A DNA stretch of 64,000 nt from assembly GCA_963666995.1 (NCBI GenBank), contig OY762941.1, positions 3,410,001 to 3,474,000 on the forward strand, given 5' to 3'. Made by a program: the position numbers and the translations under genes. Of this stretch, positions 8,025 to 17,586 are shown in pieces (the first letter of the stretch is position 1; each line of letters opens with the position of its first letter). A model generated the notes under the pieces. It was not told where the DNA came from. It ran no database searches and saw only the letters and a program-made list of their open reading frames with translations. Source of the DNA: Syntrophobacter sp963666995. Lineage in GTDB: Bacteria > Desulfobacterota > Syntrophobacteria > Syntrophobacterales > Syntrophobacteraceae.

Positions 8025-9457
8025 AATCACTGGCAAGGAGATTGAGGTTTGTCGCGACCATCGCTACCACGGTTTGTTTTTTGTTAAGCGGTGCCGTAAT
8101 GCCCCTGCAAAAATGCGGGGCGTACTCCATGAGCGAGGAAAAGGAGCTGGGGCGCAGGGTACTGGAGGCGATCAGGAAACATATGCAACTGGTTGATGAC
8201 GGGGAAGTACTCACCTACGTTCAGTCAGTGGGCAATCGAGTTGTCAGGCAATTCGGGGTAACTCCCTACGAATACAAGTTTTTCGTCATCAATGAATCGA
8301 TACCCAATGCGTTTGCCGTTCCCGGCGGCTACATTTTTATCTACCGGGGACTCATCGAGATGATGGATAACGAAGGGGAACTGGCCAGCATTCTCTGTCA
8401 TGAATGCGGCCACATCCAGGCCAGACACATGCAGCGCCAGGCTGAGCAGGGCAGAATACTGACCATCGCGTCTCTGGTTGGCCTGCTTGCCGGAGTCCTG
8501 CTTGGGGTCAAAGGGGGCGGCGCCACGCCGGCTCTTGCCATGGGGGCCAGTGCGGGGGCTCAGAGCGCGGCCCTGCAATACAGCCGTGAATACGAAACGG
8601 AAGCCGATCAGATAGGTTTCCATTATCTCTGCGACGCCGGATACCCGCCGGCGAACATGGTGAGCATCATGGAGAAGCTCTATGCGTGCAAGTGGCTGAT
8701 GAATTCAAGGGTCCCATCCTACCTGATGACTCACCCCGCCTTATACGAGAGAATCCAATACTTGCAGGATCTGGTCCAGCAGCAAAAGAACCTGGCGAAC
8801 AAACCTGCCTTGTCCCCTTCCCTGGGGGATTTTACGATCATGAAGGCTGCCCTGGTCGCCGATTATGCCGACCCCGCGAAGGCAATGGATCGATTCCAGG
8901 CCGACACCCGCAAGAACCCGGCCGAAGCGGCCTATGGCTTTGGGAGGCTCGATCTGCGGATGGGAAACAATGCGGAAGCACTGCCGAAACTCCTGGAGGC
9001 CTCCAGGCTCCGTGCCGGCAGCCCGCTCGTACTTTGCAGTCTCGGCTCAGCCTATCACCAGATGGGAAAGCTGACTGAAGCCCAGAAGGCGTTCGAGACC
9101 GCTCTGCTGCTGGATCCTCTGGCGTCGATCGCACATTACAGGCTTGCACTTGTACTCCAGGATTTGGGACGTAAGGATGAAGCGCTTCAGCACCTCAATC
9201 AGATCCAGAACCTTGCCTCTGTTTTTCCGGATATCGATTACCAGATGGGAATCCTGTTGGGCCAGTTGAACCAAATCGGGCTCGCCCACCTTCACCTCGG
9301 CCGCTATTATGAAAACAAACAGGACTTGAAGCTGGCCTTGTTCCACTACAAGAAAGCTCGGGGACTTCTGAAGGACTCGGTGGCCCGGATCGATGAACTG
9401 GATCAGTCGATCAAGGAGATCGAGAAGATCAAGAAAAACAAGGCTTCCACGTTTTGA
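8021..9457 (+). CDS. Periplasmic M48 metalloprotease with TPR repeats (BepA/YfgC-like)
   Basis: A 478-aa protein with an N-terminal signal sequence (basic MKSLARRLR, then a hydrophobic stretch to about residue 30). The zinc site HECGH is at residues 127-131, with a downstream REYETEADQIGF supplying the third ligand. From about residue 275 the protein has several TPR-like helical repeats. BepA-type enzymes check outer-membrane protein assembly, degrading stalled LptD or BamA, and that is the likely role. It is the last gene of a tightly overlapped run from proB, starting on the ATGA shared with rsfS. Confidence 0.9.
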   Translation: MKSLARRLRFVATIATTVCFLLSGAVMPLQKCGAYSMSEEKELGRRVLEAIRKHMQLVDDGEVLTYVQSVGNRVVRQFGVTPYEYKFFVINESIPNAFAVPGGYIFIYRGLIEMMDNEGELASILCHECGHIQARHMQRQAEQGRILTIASLVGLLAGVLLGVKGGGATPALAMGASAGAQSAALQYSREYETEADQIGFHYLCDAGYPPANMVSIMEKLYACKWLMNSRVPSYLMTHPALYERIQYLQDLVQQQKNLANKPALSPSLGDFTIMKAALVADYADPAKAMDRFQADTRKNPAEAAYGFGRLDLRMGNNAEALPKLLEASRLRAGSPLVLCSLGSAYHQMGKLTEAQKAFETALLLDPLASIAHYRLALVLQDLGRKDEALQHLNQIQNLASVFPDIDYQMGILLGQLNQIGLAHLHLGRYYENKQDLKLALFHYKKARGLLKDSVARIDELDQSIKEIEKIKKNKASTF

Positions 9458-9702
9458 AACCCGGCGGGCAGAGGCCGGTTGCTCGAACAAACCTTCTTCC
9501 CGCGTGCTTTTGTCAACAATCTGAAAAGAAAATGGCGGTCCGGTTCGCGGCAGGGACGGACTCGGTCGACACCGGGAGTTTTTCCGGCATCAGTTGACAA
9601 TCCGAATACCCGCGGGTCGTCCGTGTCCAAGATACTTGTTCTTCAAGCGATTAGAGGGCTTTTTCTCCTTTGAACCCAGCCATTCGATTGAGGTGAGACC
9701 TG

Positions 9703-11142
9703 ATGTTCCAGGAACAACTGAAGCGAAAGATTCTGCTTTTTCTCAGTCTGATTGGAGTTCTCGTTTCGATACTCGCCGGCCTGTCAGAGTATCTGCCCGT
9801 CCTGCAATCATTTTGTGCCAACATTTCAGAGGGTTGTAAGGACACCGTCACCATAGCCGTCTTCAAATTGCCCGTGTGGATATGGGGGATCGTGTTTTAT
9901 GTTGTTCTGGCGCTCTGTGTCCGGCAATTCAGGCAGGGCATTGTCTGGGTGGTGTCGGCCGGTGCCGGCGCCGAAGCGGCGTTCGTCTGGACGATGATAA
10001 CCATGAAAGCCTTCTGCATTTTCTGCATTGGGAATCTGGTGGTCTTCCTCCTGATTTTTCTGGTCTCGTTCGAGAGGATCCAAATCTGGCAAACGCTCGC
10101 GATCGGCTTGTTCTCCTGGGTGATCGTGTTTTTCAACCTTCCGGCGGAAGCCAGGCCGTCCCTGCCTTACGGCGCGGATCAGGATCAGCCGCGAATTGTG
10201 GCAAAGGTTGGCAATGAAGTCATAACGAGCGACAGGCTGGACCGGCTGCTGGGTTCGAAACTGCTCGATCTCGAGAAAGAGATCTATAAGCTGAAGAAGG
10301 ATCGCCTGGATCAGTTGATCATGGATGAAGTGGTTCAGGAAGAGGCCAATGCGAGGCAAATGCCTCTGGAAGATCTGGTGAATCAGGTCATAGCTCCGAA
10401 CCTTTCCAAGATCGATGATCAGGAAATTGAGAAATACATCCAGGAAAACCTGGATCGTTTGAAGGATTGGACAGGTTCGTTTGAGGATCTCAAGAGCCGC
10501 ATCAGGACATACCTGGAACAGCAGGAGCGCTATGCGGAAATCGTGAAGTACTCGAAGTCGCTGGAACCGAAATATGGCGTCACTATTTATCTGACGGAAC
10601 CGCAACCGCTTATGGCCAAACTTGATCTCGAGGGAAGCCCTTCCGTCGGCCCTGCCGATGCACCGGTTACCATAGTGGAATACTCGGACTATCAGTGCCC
10701 CGCCTGCCGGGCCACACACGAGGTTGTCCAGAAGCTCCGGGCCATGTATGGAGATCGGGTCAGATGGGTATTCAAGGACTACCCTCTGAAGAAACACAAG
10801 TATTCGCAAAATGCAGCGGAGGCGGCCCGATGTGCCGGAGAACAGGGAAAGTTCTGGGATTATCAGAATGTTCTTTACGTGTCCCAGGAGGAACTCACGC
10901 CGGAAAAGCTCGAAAAAATCGCCGGGGATCTTGGTCTGTCGATGAAAGAATTCAAACAATGTGTTGAAAGCGGGAAATACAGAGAGCCGATCGAAAAAGA
11001 CCTGAAAGAGGCGATTCGACTTGGCGTGGACAGGACACCGTCGTTTTTCATCAATGGAAGATTGGTTGTCGGAGGGCCGGGTTTCGACTCATTCCGGGGA
11101 ATGATTGAAGCCCTGCTGAGTAAGCCAAAACGAGAACCATAA
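9703..11142 (+). CDS. VKOR - SurA-like - DsbA thioredoxin fusion, periplasmic disulfide-forming protein
   Basis: A 479-aa three-part protein. Residues 1-150 are a vitamin K epoxide reductase domain with four membrane segments, the loop pair C38-x6-C45, and the quinone-site C105-I-F-C108. Residues about 160-290 are a charged helical region resembling SurA/trigger-factor chaperone segments (VAKVGNEVITSDRLDRLLG). Residues about 300-475 are a DsbA-like thioredoxin with active site C332-P-A-C335 and a cis-Pro region TPSFFINGRLVVGG. VKOR takes electrons from the Dsb domain and passes them to quinone, so this one protein could both make and recycle disulfides. It is a single gene with 245 bp before it and no partner dsb gene nearby. 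Confidence 0.85.
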   Translation: MFQEQLKRKILLFLSLIGVLVSILAGLSEYLPVLQSFCANISEGCKDTVTIAVFKLPVWIWGIVFYVVLALCVRQFRQGIVWVVSAGAGAEAAFVWTMITMKAFCIFCIGNLVVFLLIFLVSFERIQIWQTLAIGLFSWVIVFFNLPAEARPSLPYGADQDQPRIVAKVGNEVITSDRLDRLLGSKLLDLEKEIYKLKKDRLDQLIMDEVVQEEANARQMPLEDLVNQVIAPNLSKIDDQEIEKYIQENLDRLKDWTGSFEDLKSRIRTYLEQQERYAEIVKYSKSLEPKYGVTIYLTEPQPLMAKLDLEGSPSVGPADAPVTIVEYSDYQCPACRATHEVVQKLRAMYGDRVRWVFKDYPLKKHKYSQNAAEAARCAGEQGKFWDYQNVLYVSQEELTPEKLEKIAGDLGLSMKEFKQCVESGKYREPIEKDLKEAIRLGVDRTPSFFINGRLVVGGPGFDSFRGMIEALLSKPKREP

Positions 11143-11370
11143 GGCCCCCAGCCGCATCGTTTCCCTTCCTGGCGTCCCGGAGCCGCCTTGCACATGGGGT
11201 CGGTGATTCCCGGGAATGTTGGTTTATCTCTTGACCTTATATTCGGGGTGGTGTTAGCGTAACCGGTCTTATGGTTGAGGGCGGCATGGGAATTTTATGC
11301 CGATGGAAAAACGATGAATCCGAAGGTGGGAAGGTCGCGGATAGTATTCCATGTCTCAGGAGGCTGATAA

Positions 11371-12951
11371 ATGAAAGTCTTGGTCAGTGATAAACTGGCT
11401 GAATCGGGCATCGGGAAGCTCAAGGAAGTTGGTAGCTTTGATGTGGATGTAAATACCGGTCTCAGTCCTGATGAACTTCTCCGGGTCATCAGGGATTACG
11501 ATGCCCTGGTGATACGCAGCGCCACAAAGGTGACAAAAGAGGTCATCGAAGCGGCGGAGAACCTGAAAGTCGTAGCCAGAGCCGGCATTGGTCTGGACAA
11601 TGTCAATATTGATGCGGCGAGCAAGCGCGGTGTCGTCGTGATGAACACTCCGGAAGGGAATGTGGTCACAACCGGAGAACACGCAATTGCCATGATGCTG
11701 GCCCTGAGCCGCAGCATCCCTCAGGCGACGAATTCGATAAAGTCCAACAAGTGGGAAAAGAACCGTTTCATGGGAAGGGAAGTCTTCAACAAGAACCTGG
11801 GAATCATCGGTGTCGGGCGAATCGGACGGATAGTCGCCGACCGGGCCAAAGGTTTGAAGATGAACGTCCTTGGCTATGATCCGTTTATAAGCGCTGAGGT
11901 AGTGGACAAACTCGGAATTCAGGCGGTCGGCCTTGATGAACTTCTGGCCCGTTCCGACTATATCACGGTTCATGCTCCGATGACCCAGGATACGAGGAAC
12001 ATCCTGAACGCCAGGACGTTCGCCAAAATGAAGAAAGGGGTATTCATCATCAATGTCGCGCGTGGAGGCATTGTCAACGAGCAGGATCTTTACGATGCCA
12101 TCAAGGCCGGAATCGTAGCCGGAGCCGCCCTGGATGTCTTCACCCAGGAGCCTCCCAAGGACAATCCCCTGCTCACTCTGGACAATGTGATCGCGACACC
12201 CCATCTGGGTGCCTCAACGGATGAAGCCCAGGAAAATGTTGCCGTGGCGGTTGCCGATCAGGTCATCGATTTTCTCCTGCGCGGCACCATCAGAAATGCG
12301 GTCAATGCGCCGAACATCGACGGCGCGGTACTGGCAAGGCTTCGTCCGTATCTGCATCTCTCGGAAAAGCTCGGCTCCGTTCTTACTCAGATCACCAGGG
12401 GAGCCATTCAGAAAGTGTCCATCGAATACATCGGTGAAGTCGCTTCGGTCGAAACCCAGCCCCTGACATTCTCCATACTCAAGGGAATGCTCTCTCCCAT
12501 TCTGGGCGACATGGTCAATTTCGTGAATGTGTCGGTTCATGCCAGGGAGAGGAACATCAAGGTGACGGAGTCTTTCCGCAGCGAGGCCGAGGATTTTACA
12601 AACCTGATCAGCATACACGTGAAGACCTCCGAGGATGAGAACCTTGTTGCGGGGACGATTTTCGGCAAGAAGGAATCTCGCATGGTTCGAATAAACGACT
12701 TCCGGTTGGAAGCCGCTTTGGAGGGGCACCTGCTGCTCATTTATAACATCGACACGCCCGGCACGATAGGGGCGATCGGGACTTGCCTCGGGCGGCATAA
12801 TGTCAATATTTCGATGATGGACGTCGGCCAGGTCCTCGAACGCGGCCAGAACATCATCTTCCTCCGTACGGACACTCCTGTTCCGGATCACGTGAAGGAG
12901 GAACTGTTGGCCATGGATAACGTGAACGTGGTCCAGGCGATTGAGCTTTGA
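11371..12951 (+). CDS. serA: D-3-phosphoglycerate dehydrogenase
   Basis: A 526-aa enzyme for the first step of serine synthesis (3-phosphoglycerate to 3-phosphohydroxypyruvate, NAD). The NAD fold has GVGRIG near residue 150, the conserved INVARGGIVNE, and the catalytic His region ATPHLGAST. The allosteric ASB domain (about residues 315-450) and a C-terminal ACT domain (HLLLIYNIDTPGTIGAIG) make it the long, serine-feedback type. An AGGAGG site precedes the ATG. The 228-bp upstream gap holds no gene. Confidence 0.97.
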   Translation: MKVLVSDKLAESGIGKLKEVGSFDVDVNTGLSPDELLRVIRDYDALVIRSATKVTKEVIEAAENLKVVARAGIGLDNVNIDAASKRGVVVMNTPEGNVVTTGEHAIAMMLALSRSIPQATNSIKSNKWEKNRFMGREVFNKNLGIIGVGRIGRIVADRAKGLKMNVLGYDPFISAEVVDKLGIQAVGLDELLARSDYITVHAPMTQDTRNILNARTFAKMKKGVFIINVARGGIVNEQDLYDAIKAGIVAGAALDVFTQEPPKDNPLLTLDNVIATPHLGASTDEAQENVAVAVADQVIDFLLRGTIRNAVNAPNIDGAVLARLRPYLHLSEKLGSVLTQITRGAIQKVSIEYIGEVASVETQPLTFSILKGMLSPILGDMVNFVNVSVHARERNIKVTESFRSEAEDFTNLISIHVKTSEDENLVAGTIFGKKESRMVRINDFRLEAALEGHLLLIYNIDTPGTIGAIGTCLGRHNVNISMMDVGQVLERGQNIIFLRTDTPVPDHVKEELLAMDNVNVVQAIEL

Positions 12952-12973
12952 CCTGAAAGGGAGAGGATGGACT

Positions 12974-13387
12974 ATGGGAGAAAAAGAGGACAAAGGATTT
13001 GTTGTAAAGGATCGCCGCAAGGTCTCCCTGGAAGACACAGATGCCGAACCGGATGCCGCGGCGGGTGGGAAAAAGGAGGAGGCTCCGAAGGCCGGACCTG
13101 CTGAAGCCCCAAAAGACGAAACGGCTCGTCATATACCTATGCCGGAGGTGACGCTTTCCACCTTTATTTTTTCGCTCAGTTCCTCCGCTCTGGTGCATCT
13201 TGGTGAAGTCCCCGATCCCGTTAGTCAGGAAATCCAGGTTGACCTGCCGCTTGCCAAGCAGGTCATCGATACGATGGGCATGCTCCAGGAGAAGACAAAG
13301 GGCAATCTCGATCCCGATGAGGATCGACTTTTGAGGACGTTGCTCTACGATTTGCGCCTGCGCTACGTTCAAAAGAGCGGTAAGTAG
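12974..13387 (+). CDS. DUF1844 domain protein
   Basis: A 137-aa soluble protein. The N-terminal half is acidic, Ala/Pro-rich and probably disordered. The C-terminal half carries the DUF1844 pattern: TLSTFIFSLSSSALVHLGEV, then LPLAKQVIDTMGMLQEKTKG and a helix LLRTLLYDLRLRYV. Function is unknown. DUF1844 genes frequently sit near serA/ispE or metabolic genes in Deltaproteobacteria. The ATG at 12974 is used because GGGAGAGGA lies just upstream, while the longer frame overlaps serA. Confidence 0.8.
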   Translation: MGEKEDKGFVVKDRRKVSLEDTDAEPDAAAGGKKEEAPKAGPAEAPKDETARHIPMPEVTLSTFIFSLSSSALVHLGEVPDPVSQEIQVDLPLAKQVIDTMGMLQEKTKGNLDPDEDRLLRTLLYDLRLRYVQKSGK

Positions 13388-13428
13388 TTCAACCATTCCG
13401 GGAGCTTTTCCGGCGGGAGGATCGGGTT

Positions 13429-14295
13429 TTGGTTGTCAGGATTCGTGTTCCGGCGAAAATCAATCTGTGGCTGGAAGTCCTCCGCAAGCGTGACGACAAT
13501 TACCACGACCTGTCCAGCCTGATGCTTCCGGTCGGAGTCTATGACGGCGTGGGGCTGGAGTTGATGGACGGCGGGGGAGTCCGGCTGGAATCCGACAGTA
13601 CGGAAGTCCCCGAAGACAGAAGGAATCTGGCCTGGCGCGCCGCCGAGTTCTATCTTGAAGCCGCCGGAATATCGTCGGGTGTTTCGATCCGCCTGGAAAA
13701 GAATATCCCTGTCGGCGCTGGTTTGGGAGGAGGGAGTGCTGATGCGGCAGGGGTCCTGCTCGGTTTGAATCAACTGACCGAAGGCCGCCTGGCCATGGAC
13801 GATCTGCATGCTCTCGCCGGGAGACTCGGAGCGGACGTGCCGTTTTTCCTTTATCAGGTGCCGGCCCTTGCAACCGGGATAGGTGAGAAACTGCAGCGAG
13901 TTGAAGGCGTTCCGAACTATCCGATGGTGCTCGTCAAACCGCCTGTATCTGTTTCAACTCGCTGGGTTTATCAAAGTTTGAAGTTGACAAGGGGGGAAAG
14001 CCGCATTAAACTCCGAACGTTTCTGGCCAGGCCCTGGAACCTCCATGATTTCCTCCAGAACGACCTGGAAACCGTAACGCTCCGAGAATTTCCTCTGCTT
14101 GTTCAGATCAAGGAATGGTTCGGCGAAGCCGGGTCCACAGGGTCGCTCATGAGCGGCAGCGGGCCGACTGTTTTCGGGATTTTCCCGGACAGGGAGCGTG
14201 CGGAAGGCGCTGGGGTTTTGGCCTGCCGGGTCTGGAAAGATTGCTGGGTCAAGGTAACGGAGAGCCTGGGGACTCCGGATTCCATACAAGCATAG
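13429..14295 (+). CDS. ispE: 4-diphosphocytidyl-2-C-methyl-D-erythritol kinase
   Basis: A 288-aa GHMP-family kinase of the non-mevalonate isoprenoid pathway. Substrate motif VPAKINLWLEVLRKRDDNYH is at the N-terminus; the ATP glycine loop PVGAGLGGGSADAAG is near residue 95; and GHMP motif 3, SLMSGSGPTVFGIF, is near residue 235. The start is a TTG at 13429, set by GGGAGG 8-9 nt upstream; no ATG or GTG fits before the conserved PAKINL. Twelve bases separate the stop from tRNA-Gln. Confidence 0.94.
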   Translation: MVVRIRVPAKINLWLEVLRKRDDNYHDLSSLMLPVGVYDGVGLELMDGGGVRLESDSTEVPEDRRNLAWRAAEFYLEAAGISSGVSIRLEKNIPVGAGLGGGSADAAGVLLGLNQLTEGRLAMDDLHALAGRLGADVPFFLYQVPALATGIGEKLQRVEGVPNYPMVLVKPPVSVSTRWVYQSLKLTRGESRIKLRTFLARPWNLHDFLQNDLETVTLREFPLLVQIKEWFGEAGSTGSLMSGSGPTVFGIFPDRERAEGAGVLACRVWKDCWVKVTESLGTPDSIQA

Positions 14296-14307
14296 AACCG
14301 TGATGTT

Positions 14308-14382
14308 TGGGGCGTCGCCAAGTGGAAAGGCACGGGTCTTTGGAACCCGCATCCGGAGGTTCGAATCCTCCCGCCCCAGCCA
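14308..14382 (+). tRNA. tRNA-Gln (anticodon TTG)
   Basis: A 75-base cloverleaf. Acceptor arm TGGGGCG pairs with CGCCCCA (14372-14378), the discriminator is G, and CCA is encoded at 14380-14382. The anticodon stem CGGGT/ACCCG encloses loop CTTTGGA, giving anticodon TTG for glutamine. The T-arm GGAGGTTCGAATCCTCC is standard. It sits between ispE and prs, a frequent position for tRNA-Gln in Deltaproteobacteria. Confidence 0.97.
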
Positions 14383-14452
14383 ATTTTTTCAGGGTGGTTG
14401 ATTTGAAACCGTGGGGAACAGCCTGTTTTAACAACCTGAGATCGAGTGGCTA

Positions 14453-15397
14453 ATGCGAGGCCGGATCGTCTTTATTGCTGGCAATTCCAATCTACCGCTT
14501 GCTCATAAGGTGTGCGCATACCTGGGCGCGGCTCCCGGACAGGCGCTTGTCGGCCGCTTCAGTGATGGGGAGGTTCGCGTAGAGATCGGTGAAAATGTTC
14601 GGGGCCGGGACGTCTATGTGCTCCAATCGACCTGTCCGCCGGTAAACGAGAACCTCATCGAGTTGCTCGTAATAATCGATGCGCTGAAGCGGGCTTCGGC
14701 CAGAAGAATCAACGCCGTCATCCCCTATTACGGGTATGGACGTCAGGACCAGAAGGATAAACCCCGAGTCTCCCTGAGCGCCAAGATGGTGGCGGATCTG
14801 CTCACAGTGGCCGGGGCCACGAGGGTGATTACGGTAGACCTTCATGCCGATCAGATCCAGGGGTTTTTTACCATTCCCGTGGATCACCTTTTTGGCACGG
14901 AAGTGCTTCTGGATGACGCGGAAGCCGGCAGGCGGGGGGATGAGATCCTCGTGGCGCCGGATTCGGGAGGAGTGGAGAGGTCCAGGACTTTTGCCAAATG
15001 CCTGAAGGCAGGGTTGGCCATCATGGACTATCGGAGGGCGGAGGCCGCTTCGTATTCACGGATCGTCGGTGACGTGACGGGCCGTCGAGTGATCATCCTC
15101 GATGATATGATCGATACGGGCCGCACGCTGATACGTGCTGCTGAAGCCGCTGTGGCGGCCGGAGCTGCGTCTGTCGAGGCCTACTGCGTGCATGGCCTGT
15201 TTTCAGGCAATTGCGTTGAAAAGATCGAAACATCCGCTTTGAAGTCTTTAACGGTTACGGATACGGTGCCTTTGTCTCCCAGGGCCGCCCAATGCGGGAA
15301 GATACGCACGGTGACGGTTGCTTCGCTGCTGGCCGAGGTGATTCGCCGTGTACACTATGAAGAGTCGGTAAGTTCGCTTTTTAGATCGAAGCAATGA
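14453..15397 (+). CDS. prs: Ribose-phosphate pyrophosphokinase
   Basis: A 314-aa PRPP synthetase (ribose 5-phosphate + ATP to PRPP) feeding purine, pyrimidine, His, Trp and NAD synthesis. It has the start IVFIAGNSNLPLAHKVC, the flexible loop region YGYGRQDQKDKPR, the Mg/ATP motif TVDLHADQIQGFF, and the PRPP-binding VIILDDMIDTGRTL. Full length. The ispE-tRNA-prs-ctc-pth order is conserved in this lineage. Confidence 0.97.
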   Translation: MRGRIVFIAGNSNLPLAHKVCAYLGAAPGQALVGRFSDGEVRVEIGENVRGRDVYVLQSTCPPVNENLIELLVIIDALKRASARRINAVIPYYGYGRQDQKDKPRVSLSAKMVADLLTVAGATRVITVDLHADQIQGFFTIPVDHLFGTEVLLDDAEAGRRGDEILVAPDSGGVERSRTFAKCLKAGLAIMDYRRAEAASYSRIVGDVTGRRVIILDDMIDTGRTLIRAAEAAVAAGAASVEAYCVHGLFSGNCVEKIETSALKSLTVTDTVPLSPRAAQCGKIRTVTVASLLAEVIRRVHYEESVSSLFRSKQ

Positions 15398-15441
15398 GCA
15401 TTCCTTCGGGCGTGCTTTGATATCTCAGGAGGCAAATGAGA

Positions 15442-16059
15442 ATGGATATTGAACTGACTGCGAAGACCCGAAACAACAAAGGTAAAGGCGCCGCGAGAAG
15501 CCTGAGACGACAGGAACTGGTTCCTGCCGTGCTCTACGGTCCTAAAACGGCCCCGGTTTCTCTGTCGGTGACGGCCCTGAGGCTGGAGAAACTTCTGCGG
15601 GAGATGGGTGAAGAGAGCAAGTTGCTTCGCCTTACCGTCGATGATGGGCAGAATTCTCAGACAAGGCAGGTTTTGATCCGGGAGATCCAGGTCCACCCTT
15701 ATCGCAAGCGATTTCTGCATGTGGACTTCTATGAAGTTCCGCTCGATCATCCGATCGTGGTCGATGTTCCCGTGGAAGTGATGGGCGAGCCCGTTGGTGT
15801 GAAAAAGGGCGGGACGTTAAACCTCATTCAGCGCACACTGTCGGTGCGCTGCCTCCCCAGGGATATACCTGAAAAGATTCAGATTGACGTCAGTGACCTC
15901 GACATCGGATTTTCCATTCACGTTGATGACATCATGAAACAGGTATCTTTCGAACTGGTGGATGAACCCACTGCGGCCGTGATCAACGTTGTCGCTCCGG
16001 AAGGGGCCGAATCGGAAGCGGTAGCCTCGGAAGAAGAAGAAAGTCCGGCTGGTTCGTAG
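15442..16059 (+). CDS. rplY: 50S ribosomal protein L25/general stress protein Ctc
   Basis: A 205-aa protein with the 5S-rRNA-binding L25 domain (residues 1-93; KGAARSLRRQELVPAVLYG) and the C-terminal TL5/Ctc beta domain (VDVPVEVMGEPVGVKKGG), then an acidic tail. It is the long two-domain CTC type. Of two in-frame starts, ATG 15442 is 9 nt from AGGAGG and ATG 15436 only 3 nt, so the second is preferred. It lies between prs and pth, the typical location. Confidence 0.93.
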   Translation: MDIELTAKTRNNKGKGAARSLRRQELVPAVLYGPKTAPVSLSVTALRLEKLLREMGEESKLLRLTVDDGQNSQTRQVLIREIQVHPYRKRFLHVDFYEVPLDHPIVVDVPVEVMGEPVGVKKGGTLNLIQRTLSVRCLPRDIPEKIQIDVSDLDIGFSIHVDDIMKQVSFELVDEPTAAVINVVAPEGAESEAVASEEEESPAGS

Positions 16060-16089
16060 GAGTCATCCTCAATCTCCGGGACCGGGCGG

Positions 16090-16701
16090 ATGAGCATGAA
16101 CCTGCATTCGGAGAAAGATGATCCCATCGCCGTGGTGGTGGGGTTGGGAAATCCGGGCCGGGATTATGAACGGACTCGTCACAATGCAGGTTTCCTCGTG
16201 GTGGACAGGTTGGTATCCGCCTGTGGGATCCAGCTTCAGGAGCGCAAGTTCCGGGCGGGTTGGGGAACCGGATTCATCGAGGATCGCAAGATTCTGGTCG
16301 TCAAACCACTGACATTCATGAACCTCAGCGGTGAGGCGGTCGGTGCGGTTTTGAATTACTTCGGATATGCATCCACTCAGGTTTTGGTCGTGCACGACGA
16401 CCTTGATTTGCCCTGCGGACGCGTGCGCATTGTGAGACAGGGCGGAGCCGGTGGCCATCGGGGGATTTCCTCCATAATGGACCATCTGGGAACCCGGGAT
16501 TTTCCAAGGGTTAAACTGGGAATCGGAAGACCCCTCCATGGGGAGCCGGTCGAATCGTATGTTCTTCAACCTCCCTATCCGGAAGACGCCGGGCTGTTTA
16601 TGCAAATGATCGACCTCGGCGTGGAGGTGGTTCGCTCGGTCATATCCTCAGGGGTGTCGGCCGCTATGAATAAATATAACCGGAAGGAAACGGGCCAGTA
16701 A
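16090..16701 (+). CDS. pth: Peptidyl-tRNA hydrolase
   Basis: A 203-aa enzyme recycling tRNA from aborted peptidyl-tRNA. Conserved segments: VVGLGNPGRDYERTRHNAGF (with the catalytic His and substrate Asn), MNLSGEAVG, VVHDDLDLPCGRVRIVRQGG and GGHRGISSI. The first ten residues are non-conserved; ATG 16090 and ATG 16096 are both usable. The pairing with ctc supports the assignment. Confidence 0.96.
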   Translation: MSMNLHSEKDDPIAVVVGLGNPGRDYERTRHNAGFLVVDRLVSACGIQLQERKFRAGWGTGFIEDRKILVVKPLTFMNLSGEAVGAVLNYFGYASTQVLVVHDDLDLPCGRVRIVRQGGAGGHRGISSIMDHLGTRDFPRVKLGIGRPLHGEPVESYVLQPPYPEDAGLFMQMIDLGVEVVRSVISSGVSAAMNKYNRKETGQ

Positions 16702-16916
16702 CAGGCTGGGCTCTCCGGAGCGCACCGTTCTCTGCGCACTGCTGAAACGACCTTGTTTCTTGGAAACCAAGGCTGACGGGACAACTGTCTTGCACGGCCG
16801 ATGGAGGTTCGGTGCGGGGTGACGCCGGTGCCGGGTGCTCTGTAACCTGCCTTGTTCAATAGCAATTCTCCGATTATCTTTTTCCCCCTTTTGTCCCCAC
16901 CTCCTCGTTTGAGGCT

Positions 16917-16944
16917 TTGCATCATTCCGGAATAGTGGTAAAAT
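16917..16944 (+). promoter_or_regulatory. Predicted sigma-70 promoter of carD
   Basis: TTGCAT (16917-16922) and TAAAAT (16939-16944) are separated by 16 bp in an otherwise unoccupied 297-bp gap after pth. This places a start point about 45 bp before carD. Assignment rests on motif match only. Confidence 0.45.
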
Positions 16945-16998
16945 TAATTGTTATCCCCGCGTTGAAGTGCTTTGGGCGATTGGGAGCATGGAGGACAT

Positions 16999-17478
16999 AT
17001 GTTTAGAATTGGTGATTTGGCCGTTTATCCAGCTCATGGGGTAGGTAAGATCGAATCCATCGAGACGAAAAGCATCGGTGGGAAGAAGCAGGATTTCTAC
17101 ATCATGCGCATTCTGGATAATGACATGAAGATCATGATCCCGGTCCCCAACGCTCATACGGTAGGCTTGCGCGGCCTGATCGATTTGCAGGATATTCCCC
17201 GGGTCTACGATATCCTGCAGAGGAGGGAAGTTTCAGTTAATGGAGGTACGTGGAATCGACGATACAGGGAGTACATGGAAAAGATCAAGACCGGCTCAAT
17301 CTATGAGTTGGCGGAAGTACTGAGGGACTTGACGGTCTTAAAGGGTGATAAAGAACTTTCTTTCGGCGAAAGAAAGATGCTTGATACCGCAAGAACTCTT
17401 CTCTTGAAAGAACTTTCCATTGTGCAGGATCTCAGCGAAGACGAAGTTGAGAACAGCATTCGGGAGATGCTCCAGTGA
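16999..17478 (+). CDS. CarD family transcription regulator
   Basis: A 159-aa protein with the N-terminal RNA-polymerase-interacting domain (FRIGDLAVYPAHGVGKIESIE) and a helical C-terminal DNA-binding domain. CarD/CdnL proteins bind RNA polymerase beta and stabilise open complexes, acting on rRNA and housekeeping promoters. The ATG at 16999 follows GGAGG. It is followed by a YacL-like gene, a pairing common across bacteria with CarD. Confidence 0.93.
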   Translation: MFRIGDLAVYPAHGVGKIESIETKSIGGKKQDFYIMRILDNDMKIMIPVPNAHTVGLRGLIDLQDIPRVYDILQRREVSVNGGTWNRRYREYMEKIKTGSIYELAEVLRDLTVLKGDKELSFGERKMLDTARTLLLKELSIVQDLSEDEVENSIREMLQ

Positions 17479-17586
17479 TCGATCGAAGCTGAACTGCTCT
17501 CCTTAGACGGCGCCAGCCAAAGGTCAGAGACTCAAGGGCTTCATTTTTATGCATTTCCATCAGCAGATTCCTATCATGGAGGGGAG

